Shown: positions 23,384 through 35,925 of the stretch, piece after piece
Layout: every line of letters begins with the position of its first letter
Numbering within the stretch: the stretch's first letter is position 1
Source of the DNA: Cryptomeria japonica
Taxonomy: Eukaryota > Streptophyta > Pinopsida > Cupressales > Cupressaceae
Length of the DNA stretch: 64,000 bases
Direction of reading: 5' to 3'
Assembly: GCF_030272615.1 (NCBI RefSeq)
Contig: NC_081412.1
Span: 670,246,852 to 670,310,851 of the forward strand
The notes under the pieces: model-generated
What the model saw: only the letters and a program-made list of their open reading frames with translations
Told to the model about the DNA's origin: nothing
Databases searched by the model: none
Made by a program: the position numbers and the translations under genes

Positions 23384-25690
23384 ATGACTTCCTTCTCTAC
23401 TCCTGAACTCATTGCAAACCCTACTGTAATTGAAGTGGTTAAACACCCTAGACCCATATTCAAGGTCATACCCGAAGTAGCAAAGCATGATGATACCCTA
23501 GGTGCATTATCTAAAATACCTAAAGGAGTTGCATATGCAGAAGACCCTAGGATATACATACATTGTCATATTGAAGAACTAGGTGCTGATGAAATCATGA
23601 ATATGTATAAGATGATCATTTGTGATAGAATGGTATTGTGAAACCTGAACACAAGATCATTAAAACCCTAGGTTTTATGGAAATACTTAGTATTTCTGAT
23701 TTTTCTAAGGAAGTTGTGAGGATTGTACTCAGTAGAGTTCATGAGGAATTCTTTTGGCTTGAATCCATCCATAAAATCACAAAAGAAGCAGTTAGGGCAG
23801 TGACTTGCTTACCTTCCACCGATAGCAGGCCTAACAAAACTAAGAAAGTTTCAATCAACACTGTGATGACCCTAACCGATGAAACCCATGACGACAGATC
23901 CTTGAGAGTCAATGATGTGAAAGACATAAATGTCAGATTCATTAGCATGATACTAGGATACAGAACTACACATGCTAACAGATTGAACTTTGTTTCTAGT
24001 TTATGTATCGAGAGTGCTTATGATATGGTGAATAGTAATGCTAAGATAGATATGTGTGAATGGTTGAAGGATGAATTGATTGACAACTTGAAGAAAATTA
24101 AATGTGATAAGAAAGGTACTTTTAGATTTGGTAATCTACTTGTGTGCCTAATGCTATATATTACAAAGGAAGTTCTCGATATAGGTAGGAAAGAATTTGG
24201 TTTTGACATACCGGTAGGTAAACAACTATTGGATATCTTTACCGACATGGGAACTGACAAGGAAAACAACATAATTGAATATTTCCAAGCATTTAAGGCT
24301 AGAATGAAAACAAGGGAAAGGCTACCTCACAGCATAGTTGACAAATATCAGAAAGAAATATGTTTTGTTATTAAGAAAGATGAGATTTGGATGGAAGTAG
24401 TGGTTCCAAGAACTGTTTGGGTAACTGAAATGGGTTATGAGGCTGATGTAAACATAATTGAGACATATGCTAAAGCCCTACTTGAAGCCCCTAGAGAACC
24501 TAAAGAGAAAATATTTGGAAATGCTGAAATCATTGAGAGAAAAGTACAAACACTTAAACAAAGGAGGAAAAGAGAGCAACATATCAGAAAAACAACAAAA
24601 CAAGCCAAAGAGATCAAGGAAAACATATTGAATATCACTGATATTAAGGAAAGTGACTTGGAAGGGATACAACTAGAAGCTCACCTCTCATCGGTTGGAA
24701 CTTCATCTGACAGTGAAATCCCAACTGAGTTTAAGAGAGTAGAAAGGAAAAGAAAACCTTCATTGACACCCTCTCCTACACCAAAGAAAGCAAGAAAGAA
24801 ACAATAGGTAGTAAGGCCTCCAGCTAAAAACATGACACCAAGGAAGAAGACAGAAAAACAAGTTATCCCTCCTCTAGACAATCTTTTGAATGAAATAATA
24901 GATAATAGATGAAGGAAACTTGTCTAATGTCAGTAAATTATATGATACTTTTACAAATGAAGAAAAGGAAAGCATAGAAAACAGTATAATTCTACACCTA
25001 GACATCTATAAGAAATTTTTGATAGAAGTTGTAGCTGATTCACCCAGTGAGTTGTATAGGCGGCTTGATGCAAACAGATTAGCTATCATGGAATTGGATA
25101 AGAAAATAAAGATTGAAATATTGCTTGTTGTACATCCTGTGAAATTAGTAGAGGGAATTGATGAATTGATAAGTGAAGCAAATAGGACAGTATTTTCTAG
25201 TGGTCACTGGCATGTAGGTCTAATGGCTGGCAAAGTGAATGAAATCTCTGAAGAGACAACAGATAAATGGGATATCTTCTTTGTGGAGAAAGAAAAACAA
25301 GAACTCAAAAGACCTAAAACTTTCAAAGTTTACCAAAAGGATAAGGATAAAGGAAAAGGCGAGGTAGGTGGACTACCAAGCATAAAAGTGATAGACAATT
25401 TGCCCCCACCTCCTTCTGATACTCCATTGGTACAAACTGTTGATACACCACCGACTACTGAAAATATTGAGATAGAGACTCCGCATGAGGATACAAATCT
25501 TGATTTTGAAGTTTTATACACAATGAATAATGATACACAAAATATTGTGGTTGATAAGGAAACCACTTGTGAGAAGAAAGATGTGGCTACTGAGCCACCG
25601 ACTGAAAATATTGCAATTGAAAATATTGAGATTGGGGTTGAGACACAAACTGAACAATTAGTTGATCCCCTGGCTACTGGAATGGTGACT
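23384..25690 (+). pseudogene. ORF2 of element A, part 1
   Basis: Starts at ATG 23384. Open blocks are 23384-23641, 23638-24807 and 24920-25690; a frame change near 23640 and a stop plus shift at 24807-24920 separate them. The core of the middle block matches element B ORF2: KIDMCEWLKDELIDNL, FGNLLVCLMLYI, RLPHSIVDKYQKEICFVI, then PRT...MGYE. A basic linker (LTPSPTPKKARKKQ) ends that block, as in B. The third block has helical segments, EETTDKWDIFF matching EETKEKWQEIF-like residues of B, then an acidic Pro/Thr-rich stretch. It ends where a Copia leader copy begins (25691). Function unknown. Confidence 0.75.
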
Positions 25691-25759
25691 GATAAGGATC
25701 TTTTCCTCAAGCAGTTAAGCTTACAACACAGAGGACCTGGAAGATGCTTTAATACCAAT
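25691..25759 (-). repeat. Extra copy of the Copia-1 leader outside its 3' LTR
   Basis: 69 bp matching 31465-31533 (primer site plus leader up to two bases before the gag ATG) with a few substitutions, including a decayed primer site (CTTTAATACCAAT against CTCTGATACCAAT). It lies outside the 3' LTR, where target DNA is expected, and reads in frame onto the end of ORF2 part 1. Confidence 0.85.
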
Positions 25760-27191
25760 TGATAACTCAAATGATAAATAGATAGTACCAAACCAGTACT
25801 GAGAGGGAGGGGTGAATCAGTACAGGCAAAAACATAGTCCTAAAACAGTTTGATAGCAGACACTCCAAATGATTGGGAAACAGTGATACTAGTTTGAAAC
25901 AGAGTGCAACCGATAAAGTTATGACCAAGCATTAACCGATTGCTCACTTGGCTATCCTCTCAACTCAATACTACACTTCCATTTCATCCGTATGCATGAA
26001 CAGGTGATTTTTCATCAAAACATAATAACCGCAAATTCATCATGACTTATTAACAGACACAAGACATTGAATCATCATATGCCTGACAAAAAATAACAAA
26101 GCATCACAAGAAAGAAACATCACACATGACACACATATTTTTTCACATGGAAACCGAACTGGGAAAAACCACAGTGGGGATGAATACTCACAAGCTGCTT
26201 TAGAACTCTTTAGAAGTCTACTCTGTTACAAGACTTGTCTGGTTAGAGACAATACAGTAGGTTCTACTAGGAACCGATCCTGTTAGGGATCACCCGATTA
26301 AGGGATCGCTAGAATACCCGATTAAGGGTTAAACCCGATTAAAGGTTACCTTGTTAAAGGATTTCAACAACTCAATAGCTAAAGGATTTCAACAACTCAA
26401 TAGCTTTGGGTTACCCTGTTAGAGGATTTACAACAAGCCGGTTAAGGCTACCCTGTTAAGGGATTTCACAACTGTTCATGTGGTTAAAGATCAATAGGTA
26501 TAACAACGATCTCATGATAGCACTCAATGCCATGTAGATCCGCTTTAGCTCCTCTTCACCTTCTGCAATTTACACTCTGCAGATATCATTTCTCTCCTCT
26601 GGTCTGACAAGCATCAAGTATCACTTCACTTGGATACACACACACAAATTTTGCCAACAACCTTAGATAGAGACACAACAGTGACCTTATAGAGAAAAAG
26701 ATAGGTCAGCAGCATAAACCCTAAACCCTAAACTTTTAGGTTAAGTGATCCAGATGAATCAATCCTGACCTTTGATTTCTTTAGGACAATCTCCATCGTG
26801 CATTCTCCATTGCTTGCATGGCGGCTAATAACCCATCACGTGTTTCCACTTTTTAGAGACGTCGCATATTCCTGAGGTAGGTAGAAACCCTAACCCCAAC
26901 CTAAGACCACCAACTAGTTCACAATCATTATACCAGTTCCCTTTGCAAGATGTTGAACCAGTAGCCACTTGACCGGTTCACTTCACAAGTCATACAAAGG
27001 TTCCATGTACCAGATCCCATATCAGCATGTCGGTTCACCTTGAACAAACATGTACTGCTTCACTTTGGCACATATACCGGTTCTTACATCTACCGATTCA
27101 CATATATATCAGCTCTGACTTCTCACATATTGACATCAATGACAACATACATTATCATTATGTTCTCATACCGGTTCACATAATGCCAACA
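25760..27191 (-). repeat. 3' LTR of Copia-1
   Basis: About 1,432 bp, TGATAACTC to GCCAACA on the plus strand. A perfect-arm hairpin motif (GTACTGA/TCAGTAC) lies at 25796-25823. It contains several ACCGGT words and a short TAAACCC duplication (about 26717-26735). Confidence 0.9.
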
Positions 27192-27391
27192 ATCTCCCCC
27201 TTTGGCATTGATGGCAATATACAAAGATATCTCTCCGCTTCACATATTCTCCCCCTTTGACAACAATTTCAAAGTGGACGCACAATTTCCTGTACCATTA
27301 TGTTGCTCCCCCTAAGGAGTAGCATCCCTCAACACATCAATCCTAGAAATATTTGACACAACAATACTTGACTAATGTGGAGAACATAGCT
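27192..27391 (-). promoter_or_regulatory. Serial polypurine tracts of Copia-1
   Basis: Seen on the plus strand as TCTCCCCCTTTGGC (about 27193), TCTCCCCCTTTGAC (about 27249) and GCTCCCCCTAAGGA (about 27304). The first abuts the LTR and is the likely plus-strand primer. Confidence 0.75.
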
Positions 27392-30300
27392 TTAGTTCAC
27401 CTCCTGAAGGGGCAGCACCCCTAATTCACCTCTCAAGTAGGTAAATGTAGCCTTTGGAAGAGGCTTGGTGAATATGTCTGCTAACTGCTCCTTACTGGAA
27501 ACATGTTCTAGTGCAATCTCTTTATTTTGAACCTTCTCCCTCAAGAAATGATACTTAAGCTCAAAATGCTTGGTTCTAGAATGTAAAAATGGATTTTTTG
27601 AAATGTTGATAGCACTTGTGTTATCATAGAATATGCTTACCAGTTCAGATACATGAACTTTGAAGCCATTTAATACATGCTTCATCCAGATTGTCTGAGT
27701 GCAGTTCATGAAAGCTGCAACATACTTCGCTTCTGCTGTAGACTGAGAGATACAACTCTGCTTCTTACTCATCCATGAGACCAGACTACCACCAAGAAAG
27801 AATGCACCACCGGTTGTGCTTTTCCAGTCATCCACATTACTTTCCCTATCTGCATCTATGAATACTTTCAAGTTGAAATCATTGTTATATGGGTACCACA
27901 ATCCATAGTCAACTGTTCCCTTCAGATACCTAAGAATCCTCTTGACTGCAACCAAGTGGGATTCTCTTGGACTTTTCTGGAACCTTGCAGTAATGCCAAC
28001 TACATGTCCAATATCCAACTTACCAATCATTGATCGGTATTCCTTCTCATCAACCAATGCAAACTCATCTTCTTTTGATAATTTGTAACCAGTCACCATC
28101 GGAGTACCAACCGATTTTCTCTCTTCCATGCCAAAGGTCTTCAACACCTTCTTGACATACTTGGACTGGGTTATAAAGATTCCATCTTTCATCTATTGAA
28201 TCTGTAGTCCAATGAAGAACCTAATCTCCCCTATGAGTGACATCTCAAATTCCTTCTTCATCTCATCTACAAACTCATGACTCATCTTATCATCTCCACC
28301 AAAGATGATGTCATCAACAAATACTTCACATATCAGAATCTGATCTCCTTCTAATTTTAAGTAGATATTGCTATCCTCACTTGTTCTCTCAAATCCAATC
28401 TTAACAAGATGGGAATGCAGGCGTTCATACCAAGCTCTAAGTGCCTAATTTAGACCATATAAGCCTTTATGTAGTCTACACACCATGTCACTATCTTCAG
28501 ATAGGGAAAACCTATCTGGTTGCTCTATGTACACCTCTTCTTCAAGTACACCATTTATAAATGCAGACTTTACATCCATTTGATATACTTTGAATCCTTT
28601 AAAAGTAGCATATGCAAGAAGCATACGCACTCCTTCCAGTTTGGCTACTGGAGCAAAAGTCTCTCCATAGTCTTCTCCTTCTTCTTGAGCATATCCTTTA
28701 CACACTAATCTGGCTTTATTTCTTACCACTATGCCATCCTCGTTCAACTTGTTTCTGAAGACCCATTTAGTACCAATGACATTCTTATGCTCTGGTCTAG
28801 GTACCAAAGACCATGTGTCATTCTTCTCTATCTGGTCAAGTTCCTCTTCCATTGCCTTGATCCAGTCTTCATCTTTATGTGCCTCTTTGAATGATTTAGG
28901 CTCAAATTCAAAGATCATACATGAGTTTTCTCTAACATTTCTTCTTGTAAGGATTCCTGCATCCTTATCTCCTATGATCTTCTTAGGATCATGATTCAGC
29001 TTGATATGTCGAGGAATGGTCTTGATAGATTCCTCTTTCTTTTCTTCTTCATCCTCATCTCCATCAGTATCAGCATCTACATCTACCGGTGTTGGAACAC
29101 TGTTACTAGTACTCGGTTGACTGACAATCGGTTCCTAGAAGGTTGCAACCAGTTCATCTTTCACTTGTATACTATTTGTTTCCTCAGATATTCCAGATTT
29201 TTCATCAACTCTTACATTGATTCTTTCAAAAATTCTCTGATTCCTATTGTTGTAACACTTCAAAGCTTTACTCTTGATGGAATATCCTAGGAATATTCCC
29301 TCATCACTTTTAGTTTCAAACTTGCCCTGATGTTTACTCTTCTTGATGTAACATTTGCTATCAAACACTCTAAAGTAGCTGACCACAGGTGTCTTACTGG
29401 TCCAATACTCATAAGGAGTTTTATCCTTGCCTTTCTTGATGAGTACCCGATTCATTGTGTAGACTGCAGTGCTTATTGCTTCTCTCCAAAAGGTGTGAGC
29501 AACCTTTCCCTGAATCAACATTGTTCTTGTAGCTTCAACCACTATTTGGTTGTTCCTCTCTGATAGGCCATTCTGTTGTGGAGTCTAGGAGGCAGACAAT
29601 TGCCTCTTGATGCCAAATTCTTCATAGTACATGTTGAATTCACCAGAAGTGAATTCTCCTCCTTGATCAGTTCTAAGGCACTTAATTCTTCTACCACTTT
29701 CCTTTTCTACCAGTTCTCTGAAAGCTTTGAACTTTCCAAAAGCTTCAGACTTATTTTTCAAGAATGTGACCCACATCATTCTTGAGCAGTCATAGTCAAA
29801 ATCATGAAATACCTATCTCCTTGCACACTCCTAGTTTTCATAGGACCACACAAATCAGTGTGCACAAGATCAAGTAGATTGTCTACTGAAAAAGATTTAC
29901 CTTTGAAAGTTGAGGAAGACATTTTCTCTAGTTGACATTCTCTGCACATAGTATTTTCTAGTTTACTTAGCATCGGCAATCCTCTAACTACCTTGTTCTT
30001 ACTGGCCTTCACAATGTTATCAAAGTTTATATGGCAGAGTCTCCTATCCCATATCCAGCTATCATCAAACTTATCCATAAGACAAGTACTGATATTAGCA
30101 TTCAATTAAAAGAGGTTGCCTCTGGTCTGCATACCGGTGGCCACAATTTCACCGTTCTTTCCTTTGATCCTGCACACTCCATTCTTGAATTTCAGAGTGA
30201 GTCCACTATCATTTAGCTGGGAAACACTCAAAAGGTTGTGTTTGAGAATATCAACCCAATACACATTGTCAGCACTACTCTTTCCATTTAGAGAGATGGA

Positions 30301-31462
30301 CCCTCTTCCTTTAACCATACATGGTGCATCATTACCAAAATGAACCACACCACCATCATATTCTTCCAAAGATAGAAACTTTCTCCAATCACCAATCATA
30401 TGGTGAGAGCAGCCACTATCACTAATCCACTCATCGGAATTATCAAAGCGAGAGACAAGAGCCTTCTTGTCTGACACATCTTCCTTTACAACAACAAACA
30501 CAATGTCTTCATTCTCTTCATCTTCTGATTCCTCATCTGTGACACCTTCATCGATTGCAACAAAACAGTTTCTTCGGTTTCCTCCTTTGAATTCTTGAAC
30601 CTTTCTGGTTTATCCTTTCTATCATTATTAGGATAGTTTACAGCAATATGTCCAATCCTATTGCAAGAAAAACATTTTAAAGGAAGCTTACCTTTGTATT
30701 TACCGGTTCCCTTCAGAAATCTCCTGGCAAGAAGAGCTTCAAACTCCATCAGGAACTCTTCATCGTTCATTTCTATGCATTGTCTGGGTTCACCACTGGT
30801 GCTTTCTTCTTTACCTTTTCTTGATGGAGCAATAGATTCTCTAAAAGTTGACTCAATCTTTTGAGCACTACCATCATAACTATTCAACTCATAAGCAACC
30901 AACTTAGCAATGATAGAGTCTAGGGATACCTTAGAGTTGTCAATAGATCTCAACTCCTGAATAGCAGCAACCCTTATAGAATAGATCGGTAATAAGGACC
31001 TCAGGACTTTGCTCACAATGGTGGAGTCCTCTATTTTTCCTCCTACACTCTTGATGTCTCCAACAAGCATTTTGATTCGTATCCCATATTGTTGAATGTT
31101 TTCTCCTTCAACCATCCACATGTCTTCAAACTTACCCCTAAGGCTTTCCTCCTTGGCTTGTTTTACATGCTTATCACCACCATAGATGTTCTCCAGAGCT
31201 TCCCATACTTTCTTGGGATTATCTTTATCCTAGACATCAATAAACTCAATGTCAAAGAGGCTGCTGATTAGGGCTTCCATGACTTGCCCATTCTCCCGAA
31301 TTTCTCTTCTCTGGTCATCGTAAGAGTACCGGTAGGGATGACATAAGCATTTTCAACATAGTTTGAGTGTTGAGCACCCATACTTCTAATGTATATCTTT
31401 ATTCTGTCCTTCCATATTTTGAAGTTGTCTCTGTTGAACTTTGGACCTTCCCTCTTCATCAT
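27392..31462 (-). pseudogene. gag-pol: Copia-1 gag-pol
   Basis: ATG at 31462. Gag has the UBN2-type region (GENIQQYGIRIKMLVGDIKS) and a knuckle CFSCNRIGHIAVNY with its last Cys lost. The protease motif WISDSGCSHHM is near 30430-30400. Integrase has the zinc-binding region CHINFDNIVK...CRECQL and LVHTDLCGPM, then the second acidic residue in RTDQGGEF. RT (28918-28300) has MDVKSAFINGVLEEEVYI and FVDDIIFGGD. The RNase H/C-terminal block 28192-27392 has SQSTAEAKYVA and ends LPLQEVN. There are at least three frame changes, several stops, and an in-frame loss near 28030-28010 relative to Copia-2. When intact it supplies particle, processing, cDNA synthesis and integration functions. Confidence 0.9.
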
Positions 31463-31464
31463 TA

Positions 31465-31533
31465 GATAAGGATCTTTTCCTCAAGCGGTTAAGCTTACAA
31501 AATAGAGGACCTGGAAGATGCTCTGATACCAAT
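31465..31533 (-). promoter_or_regulatory. Primer site and leader of Copia-1
   Basis: TGGTATCAGAGC at the LTR edge followed by a short leader ending two bases before the gag ATG. The leader is shared, by eye, with Copia-2 and element A and more weakly with element B. Confidence 0.9.
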
Positions 31534-32964
31534 TGATAACTTAAATGATAAATAGATAGTACCAAACCGATACTGAGAGGGGGGGGTGAATTAGTACAGG
31601 CAAAAACATAGTCCTAAACTAGTTTGACAACAGACACTCCAAATGACTGGGAAACAATGATACTGGTTTAAAACAAAGTGAAACTGATAAATTTATGACT
31701 AAGCATTAACCGGTTGCTCACTTGGCTATCCTCTCAACTCAATACTACACTTCCATTTCATCCTTATGCATGAACAGGTGATTTGTCATCAAAACATAAT
31801 AACCTCAAATTCATCATGACTTATTAATAGACACAAGACACTGAATCATCATATGCTTGATAGAAAATAACAAAGCATCACAAGAAAGAAACATCACACA
31901 TGACACATATTTTTTCACGTGGAAACCCAACTAGGAAAAACCACGGTGGGGATGAATACCCACAAGCTTCTTTAGAACTCTTTAGAAGTCTGCTCTGTTA
32001 GGAGCCTTGTCTAGTTAGAGACAATACAATAGGTTATGCTAGGAACCGATCCTATTAGGGATCACCCAGTTAAGGGATGGCTAGAATACCTGATTAAGGG
32101 TTAAACCCAATTAAAGGTTACCTTGTTAAAGGATTTCAAGAACTCAATAGCTAAAGGATTTCAACAACTCAATAGCTTTGGGTTACCCTGTTAGAGGATT
32201 TACAGCAAGCTGGTTAAGGCTATCCTATTAAGGTATTTCACAACTGTTGATGTTGTTAAAGATCAACAAGTATAACAATGATTTGATGATAGCACTCAAT
32301 GCTAATGCAGATCCGCTTTAGCTCCTCTTCACCTTCTGCAATTTACACTCTGCAAATATCACTTCTCTCCTCTGGTCTGGCAAGCATCAAGTATCACTTC
32401 ACTTGGATACATACACACAACTTTTGCCAACAACCTCAGACAGAGACACAACAGCGACCTTATAAAGAAAAAGATAGGTCGGCAGCATAAACCGTAAACC
32501 CTAAACTTTTAGGTTAAGCGATCCAGACGAATCAATCTTGACCTTTGATTTCTTTAGGAAAATCTCCATCATGCATTCTCCATCACTTGCATGGCAGCTG
32601 ATAACCCATCACGTGTTTCCACTATTTAGAGACATCGCATATTCCTGAGGTAGGTGAAAACCCTAACCCTAACTTGAGACCACCAACCGGTTCACAATCA
32701 TTATACCGGTTCCCTTTGCAAGATGCTGAACCAGTAGCCACTTAACCCGTTCACTTCACAAGTCATACAAAGGTTCCATGTACCGGATCCCCTATTAGCA
32801 TGTCATTTCACCTTGAACAAACATGTACCACTTCACTTTGGCACATATACTGATTCTTACATCTACCGGTTGACATATATACTAGTTCTCACTTCTCACA
32901 TATTGACATCAATGACAACATACAATGTCATTATGTCCTCATATTGGTTCACATAATGCCAATA
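31534..32964 (-). repeat. 5' LTR of Copia-1
   Basis: About 1,431 bp copy of 25760-27191, ending GCCAATA (CA decayed to TA). The hairpin region at 31569-31597 has one decayed arm. Confidence 0.9.
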
Positions 32965-33561
32965 GAAACTGAAAGAGAAAAAGGTTGAGGTACAGGTTCA
33001 TGTAGAGACAGTGCAATCGACAACAATTGAGAAACCCAAGCCTTTGCTAGTTGAAATGCAAACACAAACTGACCTACCAGAGGTCAATACAAGCAAAGAG
33101 GTTACTCACACTGATGGAATGTAGATTGTTAAGATAGTTGGACAATCATCTGGTTCTTCCATAATAGAATTCAGACCAACTAATGTGATAGAGGTATTAT
33201 TGGATTCCATTAAGAAAATCACAAATTGTAATGCACTAGCAAAAAAAGCTATTGATGATACAATTCCTATATTAAAATTGATTGCACCCAAGTGCAATGT
33301 GAACAATAAAGATTGTTTGAGCCAATTAGACACATTATCTAAGTATATCACCGACAACTTATTGAGAGTTGATCAGATAAATGAGGAGACATTTAGAGAG
33401 AAAATGAATAAGGAAAAAGAAAAATTCTTTGATGAGACAATAAAGAAGTACATGGGACACAATGATAGCCTATTACCAGCACTAAGCAAAATAATAATGG
33501 AGTTTAAGGAGTTATCAGAGACACATGTAAAACTAATATTTTGACAGTGGATATAGACAAG
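32965..33561 (+). pseudogene. ORF2 of element A, part 2
   Basis: Resumes after Copia-1 with KLKEKKVEVQVHVETVQS in one frame and a TAG near 33122. The open block is 33185-33544 (EVLLDSIKKITNCNALAKKA, then EKFFDETIKKYMGHNDSLL), helical and charged like the C-terminal part of element B ORF2 (9861-8944). The part-1 tail has VETQTEQLVD and this part has VEMQTQTDLPE, consistent with an interrupted acidic linker. A small frame change lies before the Copia-2 junction at 33562-33566 (GAGAT). Confidence 0.7.
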
Positions 33562-33566
33562 GAGAT

Positions 33567-34085
33567 TGATGAATAATGATGAACAATAAATACCCAATAG
33601 GTACTTAGAGGGGGGGTGAATCAATACAGACAAAAATTTCTCTGGCAACTTAAACTACAAAGACTACACTAACTGGCAAACAACATCACCAACCTAAACT
33701 AAGACAATATCAGTAAAACACAGTAAGACTGTAAAAGACATAAACCGGTAACACTTAGATCTTCTCAAAACCTAATACCTCATTTGAATTTCACCCATAT
33801 GCTTAAGAAAGTAATACATCAGAAATACAATGACTATTAGATCAGCATGCATTATTACTTAACATAAAACACTAAAACATCACATGAAAAAGCATCACAC
33901 ATAACACAATGATTTTTCATGCGGAAACCCAACTAGGAAAAACTACGGTGGGGATGAATACCGACAAGTTGTTCTTAAGCTCTTCTGAAGTTTGCTCTGT
34001 TAGGATCCTAGTTCGGTTAAAGACTTTACAATAGGTTCTACTAGGAATTGATCCTGCTAGGGATCACCTGGTTAAGGGATGGCTA
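33567..34085 (-). repeat. Copia-2 3' LTR, left portion
   Basis: Starts TGATGAATAATGATG, with the hairpin motif at 33601-33627 (one arm decayed). It is broken by the Tat insertion; the duplicated target is GGCTA at 34081-34085 and 46878-46882. Confidence 0.9.
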
Positions 34086-35757
34086 TGTAGCGTCATAAAT
34101 TGTATGCACTTGCTAGGGGGTACAATTTCACACCTAGTTTAGCACCCGCCTTAGTGCATTTTACATTTTGCATTGCATTTCTCCTTTAGCACTTAATTAA
34201 TCAAATTAATTAGGTCTAAGGTCCTATTTCATCATCCTTTGCATCATAAAGTTGGGCCCTTTCGCTAAAGCGTGCCCTTTACATTTTATTCCTCCAATAC
34301 ATCACTCAATCAAAAACCCTAATTAAGTCCTATTTTGAACTTGGGGGCTTGGTTTCGGGGTCAAAACATCTCGAAATCACCTGTAACTTTGGGATTCTCT
34401 CTAAAATCATCATATCCGACGGCCCTGAAAATTTGGTGAAAAGTTGTCGGGACCGTGGCGCCCGGAGTGCACATGGTCCTGGACATTTTTCCCAAAATTT
34501 TAGGAGCACAATCCAATCATAAAATAAAGCTTAACCCCAAGAAATTGGCAGGATATTCAATCTCTAGGTCGGCCAAAAGATGAAATTACGATCTAGGGTT
34601 TCCTACATAAGAGCTCTCTTTCTTCATTTGAAAGGATCTGATTTTTGTGTTTTCAGGAACCTCATATGTAGCGAAAGAGAAGATCTTTGAAGACTTCAAC
34701 AACATTCAACATCCCTCTATCAAGCACTTATCAAATTCATTCATCTACTTAGGGCTTGGAAGACATTGAAGAACAATAGGAGATTACCGACTGAAGATTG
34801 GCTTGTACTCCTCCCTTGAGGGTTGGGTATGATTTCATGTTGTTTTCATGTCTTTGCATAAGCTTCAATATATCCTTTATTCATGCTTTAGATCACTTTG
34901 CATCTTGATTTAGAGCATTTACATTGTCATTTATAAGCAATTAGGGTTTACTTTCTAGGTTGCTCTAGTTTGCTTTCTTGCATTTTAGGACCTTGCACAC
35001 ACACTAGGTCTGCACACACAATACATTTTACAAAACAACTTGGCTATTCGTGGAGGTGGAAATCACCGAAGCGGGGGTTTGACTAAGGCAAAACCCTATA
35101 TAGCTGCCCATACACCCTTTTTTCATATATCAGTGCAGGTTCGGGACTCGGACGACGCTGCAGGATACAGATCTGGAGAGAACAGGTCGAGACAGCACTC
35201 TGCATCAAATTGCAGAGCAGGAGACTGGGACAGGGGTGCTGGGTGCCCTGGTCCTACCAGGACAGGGGCACTGGGCGCCCTGGTCCCTAGGACAGAGGCG
35301 TTGGGTGCCCTGGTCCTCCGGACAGATAGCTTTTCTGACAGTTTCTGACAGTGTTCCAGAGTGCAAAACAATAGTTTCCGGTGCAGTTTCCGGGACAGAA
35401 TCAGGACAGTGGCGCCCGCGCCCCCGTCCCGAACATTTTCAGTCTGATTTTGACTCCGGGTACACATTTGCATTCTTATTTCATCCCTATATTTATAGCT
35501 GTTCATTGTTTAATCTCAATTCTACAATCTTGTTATTAGTTCATACTTGCATTTTGGGATTAGGGTTTGAACTCGCATCATTTGATCTTCCAATTTCAAC
35601 AAGGGAATAGAAATCCTAATAGGTAGCCCATGGCTCTCTCTTTCACAAGAAGAAGTAGCCAATTGTGTGATACCTCTAGGCTCTTTCATATTCCGTAATG
35701 TGTGTCAAAAGGTAGGATTAGGGCATGTTAACCTAGTCTCGCTTTTTCCCCTACACA
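34086..35757 (+). repeat. 5' LTR of the Tat element
   Basis: 1,672 bp, TGTAGCGTCA to CCCTACACA. Contains about three 31-bp GC-rich units (GGGTGCCCTGGTCC) at 35218-35335. Open frames here are conserved in the other LTR only because the LTRs are copies. Confidence 0.95.
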
Positions 35758-35779
35758 TTTTGGTGAACCCGACGTGAAT
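35758..35779 (+). promoter_or_regulatory. Primer-binding-like site of the Tat element
   Basis: TTTTGGTGAACCCGACGTGA directly follows the LTR. The same sequence follows the LTR at 498. I could not assign the tRNA with confidence. Confidence 0.75.
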
Positions 35780-35925
35780 CTATCATTGCTTCATCTTGCA
35801 TTGCATTTGTTAGATCTAGATCTAGATTTAGTGTGTTTCCATTTCATTTTCATTAAAAAGAAAAAGAAAAAAAAAGAGTGTGTTTCTTTGCATTGTGTGT
35901 TTAAATTTTATGCAATCTTTTCAAA

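Larger units (their letters stand above)
25760..32964 (-). mobile_element. Copia-1: Sirevirus-like Ty1/copia element
   Basis: Minus-strand element of about 7.2 kb with LTRs 25760-27191 and 31534-32964. It has a tRNA-Met primer site, a gag-pol region (31462-27392) in the copia order protease, integrase, RT, RNase H, and serial polypurine tracts. It is inserted in ORF2 of element A. No clean target duplication is found because the left junction carries an extra leader copy (right flank GAAAC). The Sirevirus assignment rests on the repeated polypurine tracts and is tentative. Confidence 0.85.

Noticed and set aside
26700..26740. Telomere-like TAAACCC repeats
   Set aside because: Only two to three units, inside a Copia LTR and present in its sister LTR near 32490; not a telomeric site.
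28520..30343. Plus-strand frames across Copia-1
   Set aside because: Shadows of the minus-strand gag-pol, which has all the family motifs.
35040..35610. Frames conserved in both Tat LTRs (also 46160-46730)
   Set aside because: Conserved only because LTRs are copies; GC-rich minisatellite translation, not a gene.
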